Below, in pieces: positions 1-7,056 of a stretch of 17,794 nucleotides of DNA (position 1 is its first letter; each line of letters begins with the position of its first letter). The notes beneath the pieces were generated by a model that ran no database searches, was not told where the DNA came from, and saw only the letters and a list, made by a program, of their open reading frames with translations. The DNA comes from CAYRTD01 sp964595055 (GTDB lineage: Bacteria; Bacteroidota; Bacteroidia; Bacteroidales; GCA-2748055): the NCBI GenBank assembly GCA_964595055.1, contig CAZQOV010000060.1:1-17794 (forward strand), in the 5' to 3' direction. A program made the translations under genes and the position numbers.

Positions 1-1
1 T

Positions 2-349
2 CTCCTGAATGCTATTACCCGTACCAACAAGTCTGAATTTATACGCATTACAGAGACAGAAGCCTTGAGTCTGCATGGCTTAATGATGACCTCTGATCCC
101 GGGTTCATCCTAATGAAGGGGGGGAGCATAGAGTTGATCTACCGGATCAGAAAATTCAGGGAAGAAACCGGTGTATTCATTACTTTTACGCTGGATGCAG
201 GGCCAAATGTTCACCTCTTATACCATGAGAATGACCATGTTAGAATAAAGCAATTCATCATGACAGAGCTACTGCCATTTACCGAAAATAACCATATTAT
301 CTGGGATCATCTTGGAGAGGGTCCGCGAAAATCATCATCGACATCATGA
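2..349 (+). CDS. mvaD: Diphosphomevalonate decarboxylase, 3' end (partial)
   Basis: The window opens inside this gene; the frame is open from base 2 and 115 C-terminal residues are visible. The enzyme performs the ATP-dependent decarboxylation of diphosphomevalonate to isopentenyl diphosphate, the last step of the classical mevalonate pathway, in the cytosol. The diagnostic motif is TFTLDAGPNVH (visible residues 61-71); its Asp (codon at 194-196) matches the invariant catalytic Asp of the family's TFDAGPNA motif. HGLMMTSDPGF upstream is also typical of the C-terminal GHMP lobe. The stop codon overlaps the start of the next gene (ATGA at 346-349), so the two are translationally coupled, and that neighbour is mevalonate kinase, which supports the call. 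The N-terminal two thirds, with the ATP-binding motif, lie outside the window. Confidence 0.9.
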   Translation, partial: LLNAITRTNKSEFIRITETEALSLHGLMMTSDPGFILMKGGSIELIYRIRKFREETGVFITFTLDAGPNVHLLYHENDHVRIKQFIMTELLPFTENNHIIWDHLGEGPRKSSSTS

Positions 350-1317
350 GGAAAAAGGAAAAAAACCGCATTTATAATGCCAAAATTCTTTTGTTCGGAG
401 AGTACACCGTTATTTCTGGATCCAAGGCACTGACCATTCCCTACACCTATTTCACCGGCAAATGGAGCTTTTTGGGAAGCAACAAGTATACCCGGCTGGA
501 TAAGGCTGTCAAATCCAATCGTGAGCTTCATCGTTTTCTCCAATTTCTGAAAAATACGCCTCGCATAGAGAAAAGCTGCAATCTTGATCTTGATCGTTTT
601 CAACACGATCTGGAAAATGGTTTGTTTTTCGAGTCTAATATTCCACAGGGATACGGAGTGGGATCTTCCGGAGCTCTTGTTGCGGCATTTTACAATGATT
701 ATTGTGCGGATCCCCTATTGGCCGAAGGTAATGAATCTTTACAGGAACTTAAAGAATTATTTTCCCTGCTGGAATCTTACTTTCACGGGACATCTTCGGG
801 TATGGATCCCCTCAATTGTTATGTGGGTGAACCTTTATTATTTGAAGGAAAGAAAAGCACACAAATCGTTGACGTTCCCCGTCACACCGGTAACAAAGAC
901 GGAGCGGTTTTTCTTATAAATAGCGGATATCCATCGGCAACAGAACCTCTGGTAAAACTATTTCTGTCAAAGGTGAAAGATGAAAAATTCCGAAAATCTG
1001 TTCATGACACCCTGATTCCCCTGACTAACCGTGGTATCGATAATATTATTTCAGGTAATCTCAATCAACTTTTTATTGATATCGGGGATATTTCGCAATT
1101 TCAACTTTTACATTTCCGGGAGATGATCCCGGAAAATTTTATAGACATCTGGAAACAAGGGCTTGATTCAGGAGAATTTTACCTTAAACTATGCGGTTCC
1201 GGTGGCGGAGGATTTTTGCTTGGCTTTACCCGCGATTATGCTATTGCAGAAAGGCTTGTTGCAGAGGCTGGAATAGATATCATTCCTGTATACAAAAATT
1301 CAATCTTCCGAAAATAA
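346..1317 (+). CDS. mvk: Mevalonate kinase (GHMP kinase family)
   Basis: Cytosolic kinase expected to phosphorylate mevalonate with ATP, an early step of the mevalonate route. It has 323 residues, normal for the family. Three GHMP motifs are in order: an N-terminal KILLFGEYTVISG segment (residues 13-25), the glycine/serine-rich ATP loop IPQGYGVGSSGAL (99-111), and the C-terminal CGSGGGGFLLGF (283-294). HGTSSGMDPLNCY (147-159) holds the Asp expected to act as catalytic base. The wording of these motifs resembles the mevalonate kinase of Flavobacteriia as I remember it, which favours mevalonate over phosphomevalonate as substrate. The ATG overlaps the stop of the decarboxylase by 4 bp, so it is an operon partner. 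No phosphomevalonate kinase is visible here. Phosphomevalonate kinase is the main alternative reading. Confidence 0.85.
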   Translation: MRKKEKNRIYNAKILLFGEYTVISGSKALTIPYTYFTGKWSFLGSNKYTRLDKAVKSNRELHRFLQFLKNTPRIEKSCNLDLDRFQHDLENGLFFESNIPQGYGVGSSGALVAAFYNDYCADPLLAEGNESLQELKELFSLLESYFHGTSSGMDPLNCYVGEPLLFEGKKSTQIVDVPRHTGNKDGAVFLINSGYPSATEPLVKLFLSKVKDEKFRKSVHDTLIPLTNRGIDNIISGNLNQLFIDIGDISQFQLLHFREMIPENFIDIWKQGLDSGEFYLKLCGSGGGGFLLGFTRDYAIAERLVAEAGIDIIPVYKNSIFRK

Positions 1318-1342
1318 ATAAGTTTTCAAGGCAAAATTTACC

Positions 1343-1350
1343 TATTTTTG
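1343..1350 (+). promoter_or_regulatory. Possible internal promoter -7 element before the prenyltransferase
   Basis: TATTTTTG fits the Bacteroidota -7 consensus TAnnTTTG and lies 38 bp before the chosen start at 1389. No clear TTG is found 18-21 bp upstream, so this is a half-match. The prenyltransferase could simply be read from the mevalonate operon, since the gap between the genes is only 71 bp. Confidence 0.3.
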
Positions 1351-1388
1351 TGATCAAATTAGCATTTCTATCCTTCATATCTGGTAAA

Positions 1389-2315
1389 ATGGAAAAATTT
1401 AAAATTTGGATGGTTCAAATCAGAGCCAATTTCCTTATTCTTTCGGTATTTTTAGTTTTATTGGGACTGGCATTAAGTTTGAAGTACCCCGGTGCAGATG
1501 ATTTTAACTGGTTCAGGGCTGTTCTGATAATGGTCGGGACTATCCTGGCACATATTTCAGTGAATTTATTCAATGAATATTCGGACTATGTCACAAAAAT
1601 TGATTTCAGTACCCACCAGACCCCTTTTAGTGGCGGGAGCAAAATGCTGATAACGGGTAAAAGCAATCCAAAACAGGTATTAATCGTTGCCCTGATTACA
1701 CTTTCTGTGTCTTTTGGTATCGGTATTTACCTGAGTATCATATCCCATTGGATGATTGTGGTATTTGCGTTGATAGGGTCTTTCAGTATTGTTTTTTATA
1801 CAAATACCCTGGCGAGATATATGTTAGGGGAATTATTTGCCGGACTCGCATTGGGAACCCTGGTGGTTTTGGGAACCTATATTGCGATGGTGGCAAAACC
1901 CGGAATGGTCTGGGGAGAGCTAATTCCGCTTGAGGCGGAATTACTGAGCATTCCACCGGGTATCTTAACCGCTCTGCTTTTACTCATAAATGAATTTCCC
2001 GATGCAGATGCTGACCGGAAGGGAGGACGTAAGCATCTTGTGATAAGAATGGGTAAGCAAAATGCTGCATGGATATATTCAGCCGGTGTGGCAGCCACCT
2101 TTTTAATAATCCTGGTTTTGCCCGTTATAAATATTACCAGTTATTGGATTTATCTTGGTTTGATACCCTTGCCTCTTGGATTAAAGGCAAGTATAACAGC
2201 CATCAGATTCAATCAAAACAATGCTAAGCTCATTCCAGCTCTTGGGAGTAATGTAATGATGGTTCTTGGAGTGGATCTTCTGCTTGCAGTGGGGGTTTTT
2301 ATTGATATATTGTGA
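1389..2315 (+). CDS. UbiA-family prenyltransferase, MenA-like
   Basis: Integral membrane enzyme of 308 residues that should transfer a polyprenyl chain to an aromatic or other acceptor. The two Asp-rich metal/diphosphate motifs of UbiA enzymes are present: N62-E-Y-S-D66 with D72 (NEYSDYVTKID), then NEFPDADADRK (201-211). FSGGSKMLITG (80-90) between them and the KHLVIRMG segment after motif 2 are typical of the 1,4-dihydroxy-2-naphthoate prenyltransferase (menaquinone) branch. Hydrophobic segments fill most of the rest (about 14-30, 43-60, 97-136, 149-167, 190-202, 232-248, 252-268, 288-307). ATG 1389 is chosen because the homologous part starts there; the frame stays open upstream only by running through the kinase gene. 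It follows the mevalonate genes in the same direction, so it may consume their product. The acceptor is uncertain: menaquinone synthesis is likeliest, an archaeal-type lipid-ether enzyme less so. Confidence 0.75.
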   Translation: MEKFKIWMVQIRANFLILSVFLVLLGLALSLKYPGADDFNWFRAVLIMVGTILAHISVNLFNEYSDYVTKIDFSTHQTPFSGGSKMLITGKSNPKQVLIVALITLSVSFGIGIYLSIISHWMIVVFALIGSFSIVFYTNTLARYMLGELFAGLALGTLVVLGTYIAMVAKPGMVWGELIPLEAELLSIPPGILTALLLLINEFPDADADRKGGRKHLVIRMGKQNAAWIYSAGVAATFLIILVLPVINITSYWIYLGLIPLPLGLKASITAIRFNQNNAKLIPALGSNVMMVLGVDLLLAVGVFIDIL

Positions 2316-2326
2316 GATAATTTAAA

Positions 2327-3103
2327 CTAACCAAATACATGTTTAACCACTCCGCCATCAATATTGATGGTTTGCCCGGTAATGTAGCGGGATTTTTCAG
2401 ACAACAGCCATGTTGCCAGGCTGCCAAAATCGTCAGGTGATCCCATGAAACCGAGGGGAATAACGGAGGAGATTTTCGATTTGGCTTCCTCATAAGAGAT
2501 CTTTTCGTTTTCTGATTTTTTATTTACCAGTCTTTCTACAGCTTGGGTTTCATGATACCCTGGGGCCATGATATTCAGGGTAATTCCTTCGGAAGCCAGG
2601 TCCAGGGCAAGAGATTTGACCATTCCGACAACAGCCATTCTCAGTGAATTGCTCAATACCAGATTCTCAATGGGTTGCTTTACCGATGCACTTTCTATAT
2701 ACAAAAGTCTCCCATATTTATTTTTTCGAAATAAGGGGACCAGCTTTTTTGTCATAATGATTTTCCATCTCACAACACTCTGGTAAGCATTATCCCAGTC
2801 GGATATCTCTGTTTCCAAAAAATTCCCTGCCGGCGGGCCTCCTGCATTGATCAATGCACCGTCAAGATCAGACAGGTCATTTTTTTCAAACAAAGCTTCG
2901 ATGCGCTCTTCGCTGGTAAGATCGGCACTGAAAATGCTAACTGAATCACTATATTGATCTGCTAATTCATTCAGTTTATCCTTATCCCTTGCCACAGCAA
3001 TTACCTTTGCCCCCTCATTCATTAGATTTTCTGCCACACTCCTCCCAAATCCGGAGGTAGCTCCACATACAAGAAATTTCTTATTGCCTAGATTCAAATC
3101 CAT
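2327..3103 (-). CDS. Short-chain dehydrogenase/reductase with altered catalytic motif
   Basis: 258-residue Rossmann-fold protein of the classical SDR size. The nucleotide-binding loop GATSGFG (14-20), structural NAG (86-88), catalytic Ser138 in IESAS and the C-terminal ITGQTINIDGG (241-251) are all present. The usual YxxxK expected 13 residues after Ser138 is instead S151-N-S-L-R155, so the catalytic Tyr is Ser and the Lys is Arg. I recall an SNxxR type of SDR in several phyla, usually annotated FabG-like, so this is probably a subgroup and not decay: the frame is intact. Substrate and cofactor preference are unknown. The gene is convergent with the prenyltransferase (11 bp apart) and is third in the leftward run after dapF and the S9 hydrolase, but the 223-bp gap and its own promoter suggest independent transcription. 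Confidence 0.8.
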   Translation of the reverse strand: MDLNLGNKKFLVCGATSGFGRSVAENLMNEGAKVIAVARDKDKLNELADQYSDSVSIFSADLTSEERIEALFEKNDLSDLDGALINAGGPPAGNFLETEISDWDNAYQSVVRWKIIMTKKLVPLFRKNKYGRLLYIESASVKQPIENLVLSNSLRMAVVGMVKSLALDLASEGITLNIMAPGYHETQAVERLVNKKSENEKISYEEAKSKISSVIPLGFMGSPDDFGSLATWLLSEKSRYITGQTINIDGGVVKHVFG

Positions 3104-3152
3104 GACCAGAATTTTTAATAAAAGATAAAAAAGTATTTTATTAAAAGCTTAT

Positions 3153-3182
3153 CAAAGGTATAAAAACAGGAGGATGGGGCAA
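3153..3182 (-). promoter_or_regulatory. Promoter of the SDR gene (Bacteroidota type)
   Basis: Read on the minus strand, TTG (3182-3180) is followed after 19 bp by TACCTTTG (3160-3153), a full match to the TTG/TAnnTTTG pattern of Bacteroidota primary sigma promoters. Transcription would begin near 3147, about 44 bases before the ATG at 3103. Confidence 0.55.
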
Positions 3183-3252
3183 AAAATATTTTTTTTTAAT
3201 GATATTATCGCCATTCTGTTGAAAGTATTGATCTCGAAAATAGGGTATGAAT

Positions 3253-3312
3253 CCACTGTTTTCAGGAGTGGAAGTGAACTGGAAACAGGGATTCAATGAA
3301 AATTGAGTTTCC
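3253..3312. repeat. Two neighbouring inverted repeats between S9 hydrolase and SDR genes
   Basis: CCACT (3253-3257) pairs with AGTGG (3266-3270). A second structure pairs GGAAAC (3281-3286) with GTTTCC (3307-3312), enclosing TCAAT/ATTGA around a GAAA loop. Neither is followed by a T-run on either strand, so these are not canonical terminators. They may be RNA structures in the 3' end of the hydrolase transcript. Confidence 0.3.
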
Positions 3313-3326
3313 ACCTTCCACCTTCT

Positions 3327-4409
3327 TCAAAAATTATATGCAGCCTCCTCCAAATCCTCCAAACTCTCAAATTTCAAAGGAGGCTTGAGATAAGGATAAA
3401 GAAAATCGTAAATTTTCAGTCTTATTTTCCGGGCAATTTTGGTATCCATGCGATCAAAAGAATGCCCGCCTGGTACATCTTGATATATCTTGTACTCGAA
3501 ATCTTTATTTTCAGCTTTAAGCGATTTAATAAGATGTTCCACTTCAAGCACATTCACATCAGCATCGTTGGTGTTGGTATGGATAAGCAGGGGGGTCTCC
3601 AGTTTATGTGCATTCCATGCCGGAGATCTTTTCCTGTATTCTTCTACATCTTCATAAGCTGATTTGCCAATGTGGTAATCGGAAGAAAACAATTCTCTGT
3701 AGCTCTGCGTTTTATATCCCATGCGAGCAATAATATCACTTACGGGAACACCTGCATAGGCGACTTTATAATTTTCAGGATAATCAAACACATTCATCAA
3801 GGCAATTAATCCACCGTGACTCCAGCCAATGATGCCTACCCTGTTTTTATCAACAAAATCGCAGTTTTCGAGCATGAATTTGCGGCTGGCGTTTACATCT
3901 TCAACCTCACGGCCACCGTAATCAATTTTTTCATACATGGATTTTCCATAGCCTGTGCTTCCGCGGTATTCAGCGGCAATGACAATATACTGCTGTGCCA
4001 TCAGCTCTCTGATGATGTGGGTGTAATAGGTGTTAAAATCGGAATGGACACCACCGTGAGGTAAAACGATGAGGGGATATTTTTTCGTTTTGTCCAGGTT
4101 TTTGGGTACAAAGGTGTAAGCCCAGAACTTAACAGGGTTCCCGGCTCCCTGGGCAGTTGGATTCGGTTCCTGCTCCGGCCGTAAAGGAGGTCCATAGATA
4201 TATACTTTATCAATATCAGCCACATCACCTACTTTCTCATACCACAACAGATCATCTATTTTCTTTTCGAGGACATCCAGCCGGTGGCCAAGATTAGTGA
4301 AATGGGAATTTACATCATCGATAATCAGCTTCGAATCGGCATTCTCCTGGGCATAAGACTGTATAAATAAGAACAGGTAAATCGGAACGAGCAGATATTT
4401 TACATTCAT
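3327..4409 (-). CDS. Secreted S9-family (prolyl oligopeptidase-like) serine hydrolase
   Basis: 360-residue alpha/beta hydrolase with an N-terminal signal peptide (MNVKYLLVPIYLFLFIQSYA, probable cleavage before Q21), so exported to the periplasm or outer membrane. The catalytic triad is readable: nucleophile Ser197 in GWSHGG, Asp282 in the HTNTNDADV segment that replaces the usual HGxxDxxV, and His316 in GGHSF. LPHGG (116-120) supplies the oxyanion-hole region and YRGSTGYG (148-155) is characteristic of peptidase S9. The protein lacks the large beta-propeller of full prolyl oligopeptidases and DPP-IV; only about 110 residues precede the catalytic domain, including a coiled-coil-like stretch around 36-56. 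It could be a peptidase or an esterase. dapF lies upstream on the same strand, 141 bp away, with no clear promoter between them. Confidence 0.8.
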   Translation of the reverse strand: MNVKYLLVPIYLFLFIQSYAQENADSKLIIDDVNSHFTNLGHRLDVLEKKIDDLLWYEKVGDVADIDKVYIYGPPLRPEQEPNPTAQGAGNPVKFWAYTFVPKNLDKTKKYPLIVLPHGGVHSDFNTYYTHIIRELMAQQYIVIAAEYRGSTGYGKSMYEKIDYGGREVEDVNASRKFMLENCDFVDKNRVGIIGWSHGGLIALMNVFDYPENYKVAYAGVPVSDIIARMGYKTQSYRELFSSDYHIGKSAYEDVEEYRKRSPAWNAHKLETPLLIHTNTNDADVNVLEVEHLIKSLKAENKDFEYKIYQDVPGGHSFDRMDTKIARKIRLKIYDFLYPYLKPPLKFESLEDLEEAAYNF

Positions 4410-4550
4410 GATGGGTAAAATTTAAGTTGAAAAATATGCGGGAAAATACATTTTTTTATAAACATGAAAAAATGTTATGTAAAATGCCTATGCATGATGG
4501 GGTCAATATTCATCACTGTGAGGAGTTAAGTCCACCAAGATTCCATGATC

Positions 4551-5336
4551 TTATATCTCTATCTTGCCGGAAAAGACATATTCTGCAGGTCCTGTTAACC
4601 ATATATTGCGAAATGTATGGTTTTTTTCTGCGGTAAATTCGACCTTTAGGTTTCCACCGCGTGCCTGAAGAAAACAGGAATTTTTGTCAGTCTTACCCAT
4701 AGAATAAGCAGAAATGGCAGCAGCTACCGCTCCGGTTCCGCAGGCAAGGGTTTCATTTTCAACTCCTCTTTCAAAGGTGCGAAGAAAAAGTTTTTCTTTG
4801 CGATATTCCAGGAAGTTCACATTGGTACCATTTACACCGAATCTCGGTTGTTTTCTGATTGTTCTTCCGGTGTTGAAAACATCCACATCATCAACGGATT
4901 TTACGATTTTTACAAAATGCGGTGAACCTGTTTGGATAAACAATCCATCTTCAAATTCAGTGATATCCTCGACATCATTCATTTTCAATCTTACATCACC
5001 GTCAGCCATGATCTCTGCCTGATGAATTCCGTCAATTCCCTCAAATGTTGTTATCCGGGTTATGATTCCATGAGCTTTTGCAAAGGCAACAATGCACCGT
5101 CCACCATTACCACACATGGAACCTTCCCGGCCATCTGAATTGAAATATTTCATTCTGAAATCCGCTGTTTCACTATTCATAAGTAAAATTAAACCATCAG
5201 CGCCAATGCCGTAATTCCGGTTGCAAAGATGATTTACTATATTTACAGTAAATATTTTTTCTCTGATTTTCCTGGCATCTATCAAAATAAAGTCATTTCC
5301 GGCTCCCTGATACTTATCAAAATTTAACATCATCAT
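4551..5336 (-). CDS. dapF: Diaminopimelate epimerase
   Basis: Cytosolic cofactor-independent racemase that converts LL- to meso-diaminopimelate, for lysine and peptidoglycan synthesis. The 261 residues are close to the usual length of about 270. Both catalytic cysteines are seen in their motifs: MCGNGGRC (first half) and LACGTGAVAAA (second half). Other family signatures are YQGAGNDFILID near the N terminus, NYGIGADGLILL, FNSDGREGSMCGN, GSPHFV and GVNGTNVNF. Three consecutive ATG codons (5336-5328) could serve as start; the third (MLNFDKYQGAGND) leaves the family's normal N terminus, so the real start may be up to two codons downstream. No Shine-Dalgarno site is present. It is divergent from htrA, sharing a 161-bp intergenic region. 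Confidence 0.95.
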   Translation of the reverse strand: MMMLNFDKYQGAGNDFILIDARKIREKIFTVNIVNHLCNRNYGIGADGLILLMNSETADFRMKYFNSDGREGSMCGNGGRCIVAFAKAHGIITRITTFEGIDGIHQAEIMADGDVRLKMNDVEDITEFEDGLFIQTGSPHFVKIVKSVDDVDVFNTGRTIRKQPRFGVNGTNVNFLEYRKEKLFLRTFERGVENETLACGTGAVAAAISAYSMGKTDKNSCFLQARGGNLKVEFTAEKNHTFRNIWLTGPAEYVFSGKIEI

Positions 5337-5363
5337 CTTTTATTGTTAAAAAAGGTTAAATCT

Positions 5364-5501
5364 GTGAAGATCTCGCAACAACTTGTTTTTACTGGTGTTT
5401 CAGACTTGGAATTTATTCCTGATTTTGAATTTGAGGCACAGTATTTGATCACCAGTATGCAGTACAAAGAAACGAATAATTTAAAAAAGTATATAAAATG
5501 A
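5364..5501 (+). CDS. Possible 45-residue small protein or leader ORF before htrA
   Basis: A GTG-initiated frame of 45 residues whose stop overlaps the htrA start (ATGA, 5498-5501), an arrangement typical of translational coupling. The predicted peptide is polar and acidic in the middle (DFEFEAQ) with a Lys-rich end. I recognise no family. A TTG at 5343 would extend it by seven residues; there is no ATG until near the end and no ribosome site. It lies in the dapF/htrA divergent intergenic region, so it could equally be chance or the remnant of a longer gene. Confidence 0.2.
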   Translation: MKISQQLVFTGVSDLEFIPDFEFEAQYLITSMQYKETNNLKKYIK

Positions 5502-6934
5502 AAAACAAAACATTAATAGGTACAACGTTGACGGCAATTCTTGCGGCCTTGTTTGCAGTTTTTGCTTATGCTCAGTGGTTCCAACCCGAGCAGACCGTTG
5601 TTACAGTACCTTCAGAACAATCTATGCAATATGCCAATCTGCCTTCTGCGGATCAGCAGGGAGCGGTCGATTTTACTTTTGCTGCTGCGAAAGCAGTAAA
5701 TTCAGTAGTTCATGTAAAAACACAGGCAATACGTGAACAAAGTTATGAAAATCCGTTCTACGAATATTTTTTTGGAGAAAGAGGGCATGGACAACGTCAG
5801 CCTGTCAGAGGTTTTGGTTCCGGAGTTATTATTTCCGGTGATGGCTACATCATCACCAATAACCATGTGATAAATAAAATGGATGAAATTGAGGTTGTGT
5901 TGAATGATAAACGATCCTTTGATGCAGAAGTTATAGGAACAGATCCCAACACTGATCTTGCTCTCTTAAAAATAGACTCGGAAAAACTGCCTTATCTTGA
6001 ATATGGGGACTCAGATGCTTTGAAACTTGGAGAATGGGTTCTGGCAGTAGGAAATCCTTATAACCTTACCTCAACGGTAACGGCCGGTATTGTTAGTGCC
6101 AAAGCCAGAAATATTAATATTCTTAGTGAACAATTTGCTATAGAATCCTTCATTCAGACAGATGCCGCCGTTAATCCCGGGAATTCCGGAGGGGCATTGG
6201 TGAACATGAATGGAGATCTCATGGGGATTAATACCGCAATAGCCTCAAGAACAGGGGCGTATTCTGGAAATTCATTTGCTGTTCCGGTAAGTATAGTTAG
6301 GAAAGTGATTGGTGATCTCAAAGAGCATGGAATTGTTCAGCGAGCATTTCTGGGGGTTACTATACAAGATGTTACTCAAGAAATAGCGAACGAACGCAAT
6401 ATAAAAGATCTTAAAGGCGTTTATGTTAATGACCTTACAGAAGGTGGTGCCGCGAAGGACGCCGGGATAAAATCCGGAGATATTATACGGTCTGTGAACA
6501 ATGTACCTGTTAACAGTGTTTCTGAACTACAGGAACAGATAAGCCGTTACAGACCCAGCGATAAAGTTGAAGTATTGGTAAAAAGAAATGGCAAAGAGAA
6601 ACTTTTCGAGGTTACTTTGCGTAATATGAGCGGTGATACCGATATCGTGACCGTTGACGAATCACTTTCACTTCTCGGAGCAATTTTCGAACCCGTTTCT
6701 GAAGATGAGAAAGAAAAGCTGGGAATTACTCACGGTGTGCAGGTTGTTTCCCTCAAAGCCGGGAAACTGCTTAAAGCCGGAGTTCGTGAAGGCCTCATTA
6801 TTACACAAATTAATAACAAGAACATTCACAGTATAAGTGATATTAAAGAAATAATTGAAAATGTGAATGGAGGTGTATATATCGAAGGGATTTATCCCGA
6901 CGGACTTATAGCGTATTATGCTTTTGGCATGTAA
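5498..6934 (+). CDS. degP: HtrA/DegP-type periplasmic serine protease (Do family)
   Basis: 478-residue envelope protease/chaperone that degrades or refolds misfolded exported proteins. An N-terminal signal sequence (about 1-25, ending AYAQ) directs export. The trypsin-like domain (about 55-280) carries the triad His123 (TNNHV), Asp153 (NTDLALL) and Ser230 (GNSGG). Two PDZ domains follow: about 285-375, with the canonical FLGV start and GGAAKDAGIKSGDII core, and a shorter, more diverged one at about 390-475. The FFGERG segment (91-96) before the protease domain may be the start of the regulatory LA loop typical of DegP/DegQ. The gene stands alone, followed by a strong terminator and then rpoD. 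No Shine-Dalgarno site is seen; the leader is A/T-rich, usual for Bacteroidota. The spot DegP versus DegQ paralogue cannot be settled from sequence alone. Confidence 0.93.
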   Translation: MKNKTLIGTTLTAILAALFAVFAYAQWFQPEQTVVTVPSEQSMQYANLPSADQQGAVDFTFAAAKAVNSVVHVKTQAIREQSYENPFYEYFFGERGHGQRQPVRGFGSGVIISGDGYIITNNHVINKMDEIEVVLNDKRSFDAEVIGTDPNTDLALLKIDSEKLPYLEYGDSDALKLGEWVLAVGNPYNLTSTVTAGIVSAKARNINILSEQFAIESFIQTDAAVNPGNSGGALVNMNGDLMGINTAIASRTGAYSGNSFAVPVSIVRKVIGDLKEHGIVQRAFLGVTIQDVTQEIANERNIKDLKGVYVNDLTEGGAAKDAGIKSGDIIRSVNNVPVNSVSELQEQISRYRPSDKVEVLVKRNGKEKLFEVTLRNMSGDTDIVTVDESLSLLGAIFEPVSEDEKEKLGITHGVQVVSLKAGKLLKAGVREGLIITQINNKNIHSISDIKEIIENVNGGVYIEGIYPDGLIAYYAFGM

Positions 6935-6955
6935 ATGCAAGTAGTCAAAAAAAAA

Positions 6956-6985
6956 GGCTTGCATTGCAAGTCTTTTTTTATTTTT
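6956..6985 (+). terminator. Intrinsic terminator after degP
   Basis: A 7-bp stem (GGCTTGC / GCAAGTC, one G-U pair) with loop ATT at 6956-6972, preceded by an A-run and followed by a T-run from 6973. The flanking A and T runs could lengthen the stem and make it partly bidirectional. Confidence 0.85.
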
Positions 6986-7002
6986 ATTTATATCAAATTA
7001 AG

Positions 7003-7033
7003 TTGAATTTTATCTTAAAATAAGCTAAATTTG
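7003..7033 (+). promoter_or_regulatory. rpoD promoter (Bacteroidota primary-sigma type)
   Basis: TTG at 7003-7005 and TAAATTTG at 7026-7033, 20 bp apart, match the TTG/TAnnTTTG consensus exactly. The start of transcription would fall near 7040, giving a leader of under 20 bases that contains the ribosome site. The gene for the primary sigma factor would thus be read by its own product. Confidence 0.7.
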
Positions 7034-7045
7034 CAGCAAATTTTT

Positions 7046-7051
7046 GGGAGG
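7046..7051 (+). promoter_or_regulatory. Strong Shine-Dalgarno site of rpoD
   Basis: GGGAGG five bases before the ATG at 7057. It is notable because most genes in this window have no recognisable Shine-Dalgarno sequence, as is usual in Bacteroidota. Confidence 0.7.
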
Positions 7052-7056
7052 ATTAA

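Noticed and set aside
1191..1388. N-terminal extension of the prenyltransferase frame back to 1191
   Set aside because: It overlaps the 3' end of mevalonate kinase, has a basic Arg/Cys/Trp-rich composition, and the family homology starts at ATG 1389.
4461..4476. Small AACAT/ATGTT inverted repeat between dapF and the S9 hydrolase
   Set aside because: Short AT-rich stem, expected by chance in this composition.
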